From positions 67,846,445 through 67,910,444 of the forward strand of contig OZ023273.1 in NCBI GenBank assembly GCA_964007475.1: DNA of 64,000 bases, written 5' to 3'. Shown here one piece after another: positions 59,731 to 64,000 of this stretch; position 1 is the first letter of the stretch; each line of letters starts with the position of its first letter. The position numbers were made by a program, and so were the translations under genes. The notes under the pieces were generated by a model. The model ran no database searches, was not told where the DNA came from, and was given only the letters and a program-made list of their open reading frames with translations. The DNA is from Hybos culiciformis (taxonomy: Eukaryota; Arthropoda; Insecta; Diptera; Hybotidae).

Positions 59731-60489
59731 TTAAATCCGGAAAGAAATTGAGCATCTTTGTGCTGTCAATACTGGCAAACATTTTGATGGGTTAAATATT
59801 GATGTAAGAGGTTTGTTATCTGTAATTAAAGTAAATTCTCGACCATAACAATAATTGTAAAATTTATGCAAACCCCAAAAAATAGCTGTGGCTTCCTTAT
59901 CAATTTGGCTGTAATTTGATTCACTTTTTGATAAACTTCGAGAAGCAAATGCAATTGGGTTTTCCCCTTCTTCAGTAATATGCGATAAAACAGCTGATAA
60001 TCCCACTGGTGACGCATCAGTTCCTAAAACTAATGTTAGCTTTTCGTCAAATGGTATCAATACGTTTTCGCTCATAACATCTTTTTTAATTTGCTCAAAA
60101 GCTTGCTGGCATTTAAATGACCATACAAAATGTACGTCCTTTTGTAAGAGTCTATGTAAATCCGAGAGCTTAGTTGACAAATTAGGAATAAATTTATGGT
60201 AATAATTTACCATCCCCAAAAATTGTCTTAATTCATGTTCAGTTTTATGGAATCCATTTTTATCGATCTGATGACCTAAGTATATAACGGATTCTTGAAA
60301 AAGTTTACATTTTTCGATGTTCAAATGTAGGTCGAATGAACGAAGTCGGTCTAGAAGAAAACGTAAGCGAATATTAGTTTCTTCCAGATTACATCCAGCA
60401 ATAATAATGTCATCAAAGAAACAAGCTGTGCCGTTTAAATCATTAAAGTTAACAACGTCTACAAAATATTTACTAAAATGCAAAGTCAA
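59731..60489 (-). pseudogene. mag-like RT C-terminal half and RNase H
   Basis: It carries the RT catalytic box CFFDDIIIAG, the thumb (LGHQIDKNGFH, LRQFLGMVNYYHKFIP) and RNase H (LGTDASPVGLSAVLS, LITDNKPL). About 15-20 residues appear deleted in frame between the LGHQ and LRQFLG boxes. It ends in a frameshift at 59731. Codons before the GTACFFDD box derive from an inserted TTAA element. Confidence 0.75.
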
Positions 60490-60609
60490 CCTCAGGTTTC
60501 CGGCACAATAACAACGTATGATAAAAAATGCAACATCGAATAAACCGGAAAGCCGGAAACCTGAGGTTGACTTTGCATTTTAGTAAATATTTTGTAGACG
60601 TTGTTAACT
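60447..60609. mobile_element. TTAA-target MITE with 57-bp perfect TIRs, inside RT
   Basis: Perfect inverted repeats 60447-60503 and 60553-60609 around a 49-bp spacer, flanked by TTAA (60443-60446 and 60610-60613). It interrupts the RT frame of the mag-like element just before its catalytic box. The RT reading on the two sides fits a simple insertion with TTAA duplicated. Confidence 0.85.
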
Positions 60610-60717
60610 TTAATTATATTCTCATCAATAAAACGTTGCCAAATATTAGGAGCCGATTTACCCCAAACATTAATTTTGTAACCTTGTAAGGTCCTTTGTG
60701 AGTACTAACCGTTTGCA

Positions 60718-61518
60718 TTAATGCGCTCCCTCTGACATGTTTAAATGTAAGTATGCTTTATGAATGTCCAAGACACAATAATATTTACCGTATTTTAATT
60801 TTTGATATAGGTCCTCCACTTTTGGAATTGGATATTTATCATTCACAATAGATTGATTTAAAGTTACCTTGTAATCGGCGCATAAACGAATTTCTTTATT
60901 TTTCTTAATAACCGGCACAATCGGTGTACCACAATCAGAATGCATTACCTTGATGAATACTCCATCTTTCTCTAAACGGTCGATTTCAGATTCAATTGAT
61001 TCTCTAAGTGCATATGGAACAGGTCTCGGTTTGATATAAATTGGTGCAACTCCTTCACGTAATTTTAATTTGCCTTGTATTTGTGGAATATTTCCAATTT
61101 TAGGTTGAAAAACATCACTAAAATCATGAAATATTTTATCAGTCATTATCTGAATTTCTTTGTGTAAATTATTAGTTTCATTTAATTTGAACATATTTTC
61201 AATTTTAAGAAATCCCAATTTAGTTAGCCAGTCTCTACCACAAAATGGGTCTAATCCATTTTTAACAATATAGATTTTTCCAGAAATTTTTTTATTTTTG
61301 TAAAAGACGTTAACCTTACTTTCACCCAGAGCCGGAAAAACCTGTTGATTATACGCGCGTAGACATACGTTAGTACCACTCATTTGAATGTTTGGACATA
61401 ATTGTTGAAATGCATCTTTATTTATTGTTGTGATAGCAGAACCCGTGTCAAATTCCATTGTAAATGGTTTATTTTCAATTAATAATTTTATATAAATTTT
61501 CCCTATAGGATCCATCAA
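60718..61518 (-). pseudogene. mag-like protease and RT N-terminal half
   Basis: 266-codon frame. Retropepsin motif FDTGSAITTI near residue 25 and a GRDWLTKLG flap-side box. Then the RT fingers: IKPRPVPYALRESIESEI, VIKKNKEIRLCADYKVTL, KYPIPKVEDLYQKL, CVLDIHKAYLHL. The frame ends at the palm before the MITE insertion. Confidence 0.8.
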
Positions 61519-61659
61519 ATTGTTCTTCCTATAAACTTGTAAGGCATTAATTGTATGAATATCCGGGTCAACTATTTCACTTCCTTCAGTTTGTATTGAT
61601 TGTACTCTTAAGCTTCTTTCATCTTGATTGCTTTGTTGTTTAGTTTTACCATAGTTTTA

Positions 61660-61762
61660 CAGACGGACGCAACATGACCTTGCTTGCTACATTTATTGCA
61701 TTTAAATTCATTAGCTGCTGGCCGACATTCACTTGCTTTATGATTCTTTTTCCCACAGCGAA
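61660..61762 (-). pseudogene. mag-like Gag nucleocapsid with two zinc knuckles
   Basis: The minus strand reads CFRCGKKNHKASEC, a 7-residue linker region, then CNKCSKQGHVASVC; both are C-x2-C-x4-H-x4-C. Stops just upstream separate it from the capsid frame. Confidence 0.85.
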
Positions 61763-61853
61763 AACAAATAATTACTATTTAATTTTTTGAAAATTTTTTG
61801 GACTGTAAAGATTTGATTTGATTAACTTCAGCCTGCATTGATTAACTTTGTTT

Positions 61854-62468
61854 TTAAGCTGCTTCAATTGCATAAGCAGTTTTTAAAACTTCGTTGAATG
61901 CTTGTTTTTTCTCTTGTAGCAAACGTTCTCTTATTTCAGAGTCACGTATTCCGCATATAAATTGTGACCGCAAGTGAGTGTCTAAAGTAGACGATTCACA
62001 ATTTGCACATTTAAAATTACAATAGGTAGACATTTTTTTTAGTTCTGCCACATAATTTGCAATTGACTCTCCTTCTTGTTGAGTTCTGTTTGCAAATTTG
62101 TGCTGCTCTGTAATTTCATCTGGAGTAGAACATAAATGATCACTTAGTAATTTTGTTAATTCATCGTAAGTCTTAGTATTTGGCAAATTCGGAGCAGTTA
62201 AACTAGTAAGAAGTTGATAAGGCTTGGTGCCAATAGAATTTATTAAAACTTGTACTTTTTTCCCTTCATCTGTAATTGATTTTAATTGAAAAAAATTTTC
62301 TAGCCTTTGCTTGTAAACAGTAAACGTTTCATCTTCTTCTCGGAAATTATCAAATTGTAGGTTAGAATTATTTGAAGGTGCTTGTAAATTTTGCAGAACG
62401 CGTATTAGATTTTGAATTATTTCTTCAGTATTTGTCTGTGTATCAGAATTTCCCTTATTTTCCGTCAT
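61854..62468 (-). pseudogene. mag-like Gag, capsid part
   Basis: 204 codons from MTENKGNSDTQTNTEEIIQN. Typical capsid features: FREEDETFTVYKQRLENFF, ADQ-type helix region, SIANYVAELKKMSTYCNF and a CGIRDSEIRERLLQEK box just before the stop. The stop precedes the zinc knuckles, so Gag is truncated. Confidence 0.8.
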
Positions 62469-62492
62469 CTTCTACAGATTCGAATTCTAACT

Positions 62493-62505
62493 ATCCTCGT
62501 CGCCA
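62493..62505 (-). other. primer-binding site, tRNA-Ser(GCU)-like
   Basis: The minus strand reads TGGCGACGAGGAT, complementary to the 3' end of a serine tRNA (GCU type) including CCA. Four bases separate it from the 5' LTR. Confidence 0.65.
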
Positions 62506-62509
62506 CTAT

Positions 62510-62790
62510 TGAATACCTGTAATTTAATTAATAGTAATTAATAATACTTATTTATTGATTTCTTTATCTTTTTTATTTGGCATCAATTCTTTATATTTAT
62601 TCATTAGAAATAATAATCAATATAGTTCGTAATGTTGAAAATCAACTCCAAGTATGTGTTAAGTATGTTAAGTATGTTTAGTATGTGTTAAGTATGTGTT
62701 AAGTATGTTAAGTATGTTAAGTATGTGTTAAGTATGTGTTAAGTGTTGCCATGCTCTTATTATTCCATTGTTCGTATATTGGATATCCAA
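62510..62790 (-). repeat. 5' LTR of the mag-like element
   Basis: About 281 bp. It starts (plus strand) TGAATACC like the other LTR. At the far end TTGGATATCCAA is duplicated and the final CA is missing, so no target duplication could be matched. The minisatellite here (62650-62743) has more units than the other LTR. Confidence 0.75.
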
Positions 62791-63033
62791 TTGGATATCC
62801 AAAATTCGTTCCCATGTATTTGTGACCACTGAGATCATTGACAAAAAGCTGGTAGGGTTATACCACGTTTATATCTTCTGTCCACTTCACATTCAAAGTA
62901 GTGTTAAACTTGTTTAAAACTACAAGCGTATACACTACAAATTCTATGTTAACTTTGACATTGTTATGTTCGTGAAATAAAACCAACGTTTTATTTTATT
63001 ATAAAATTTATCTTTATATCGATGTGGTAGACC

Positions 63034-64000
63034 AGAAGTTTTCTAGGTATGGTAAATTACAGTGGTAGATTTATAAACAAGCTACACCAACTAACAAAAC
63101 CAATAAGAAAACTTCTTCTAAAAGATTCGATTTTTGAATGGGGTCCACGACAACAAAAGGCATTCGAAAGCATCAAACTACAAATGCAGAAATTGACATC
63201 GAACAACTTCTTTGATACCAGAAAAGCAACACACCTACTGGTAGATGCGAGTCCAACTGGCCTTGGGGCCATTCTATCACAACCAACACCAGACTCAAGG
63301 GAAATAATAGCATATGCCAGCAGAACATTGAATGAAATTGAGAAACGGTATTCCCAGATCGAACGGGAATTGTTGGCAATAACTTGGGCAGTTCAACATT
63401 TCAGAATATATCTATATGGTTCCACATTCACAGTATTCACTGATCACCTTCCACTAATTAGCATTTTAACCAATTGCAAAAAGCAAACATCTGCAAGGCT
63501 AGAACGTCTACGATTTAAACTATTAGATTATAATTTTGATGTCAAGCACAAAAAAGGTATTGACAATCCGTCTGATATTCTTTCTCATCAACCGCTGAAC
63601 AGTGTTAACAATGAAACTGACGAGTACGTAAACTTTATAGTAAACAACGCAGTACCAGCTGTAGTAACAAGAGAACAAATAGCACAAGCAACAATGTCAG
63701 ATGAGAGGCTTGCACATCTAAAAAACATGATCTTACGTTAGTGTACTAACAACTGTAATCATAGTTCCATTTCAGATTTTAAGAAAATTGTTGATCAACT
63801 TTCAATTGCAAATGATGGAATAGTTATTAAAGGCAATACAATCGTCATACCTGATAAACTACATCAGCAAATAGTAGACGCAGCACATGGGGTCATCAGG
63901 GAATTGTAAGAACCAAGGAATTATTGAGATCAGAGGTATGGTTTCCTAATATTAACACACTAGCAGAAAATACGGTTCGTAACTGCACAGCTTGCCAAGC
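63034..64000 (+). pseudogene. 5'-truncated Gypsy fragment: RT thumb, RNase H, integrase finger
   Basis: Coding similarity begins abruptly at RSFLGMVNYSGRFI (63034). It runs through FEWGPRQQKAFESIK, RNase H boxes (LLVDASPTGLGAILSQ, YSQIERELLAITWAVQHFR, VFTDHLPLISIL) and a linker. An in-frame stop lies at 63739-63741. A further frame (KKIVDQLSIANDGIVIKGN) reaches the integrase finger (DAAHG... CTAC), with a frameshift near 63890. It continues beyond the window. Upstream sequence (62800-63030) is not coding; it may be unrelated flank. Confidence 0.8.

Larger units (their letters stand above)
57918..62790 (-). mobile_element. mag-like Ty3/Gypsy retrotransposon, defective
   Basis: Minus-strand element of about 4.9 kb: LTR, primer site, gag with two zinc knuckles, then protease, RT, RNase H and integrase in broken frames, LTR. 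The LTRs differ by substitutions, indels and repeat length, so this is older than the errantivirus. Two CCHC knuckles and the ADYKVTLNQ / FFDD RT style suggest the mag clade. Confidence 0.85.

Noticed and set aside
62800..63030. LTR of the third Gypsy fragment
   Set aside because: The region is non-coding and AT-rich but no matching second copy is in the window, so an LTR cannot be claimed.

Overview
The window is AT-rich eukaryotic DNA from an arthropod, almost certainly an insect. It carries two complete intron-containing host genes of insect type, an insect errantivirus, Ty3/Gypsy and non-LTR retroelements, and interstitial (TTAGG)n-like tracts. TTAGG is the ancestral insect telomere repeat and is absent from true flies, so a non-dipteran insect is more likely; the order cannot be fixed from this sequence. 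Most of the DNA outside the two genes is mobile or repeat DNA.

Layout. 1-6.2 kb: a jockey-like LINE fragment, a hAT-type element, a TTAA element and two fold-back elements. 6.9-18.3 kb: a short TIR element, a minisatellite, a 2.26-kb fold-back carrying a telomere-tailed LINE 3' end in both arms, a 200-bp assembly gap, and five TIR elements with target duplications. 20.5-23.6 kb: further inverted-repeat elements. 26.8-33.2 kb (+): a complete atypical soluble guanylyl cyclase gene (Gyc-88E type, 13 coding exons, 935 codons). 34.4-37.4 kb: a 3-kb TIR element with other inverted-repeat elements nested inside. 38.8-56.2 kb (-): a complete RNF123/KPC1 E3 ubiquitin ligase gene (17 coding exons, 1317 codons), convergent with the cyclase. 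One of its introns holds a 6.6-kb errantivirus (45580-52165) with identical LTRs and an ATAT target duplication; another holds a decayed hAT element. 57.9-62.8 kb (-): a broken mag-like Ty3/Gypsy element, itself interrupted by a small TTAA element. 63.0-64.0 kb (+): the start of a third, 5'-truncated Gypsy fragment.

The two host genes have no obvious functional link. The cyclase is a haem-domain cGMP synthase. RNF123 is a SPRY-RING ubiquitin ligase.

The most unusual signal is a class of inverted-repeat elements. Each is built from its own short word repeated in both orientations, often around a GC-rich centre. One GC-rich core of at least 22 bp (26 bp identical at two loci) recurs in three otherwise unrelated elements, at 5.34, 8.52 and 31.34 kb, which suggests exchange or capture of a central module. 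Coordinates of exons and repeats were read by eye; splice phases were checked and close into full reading frames for both genes.
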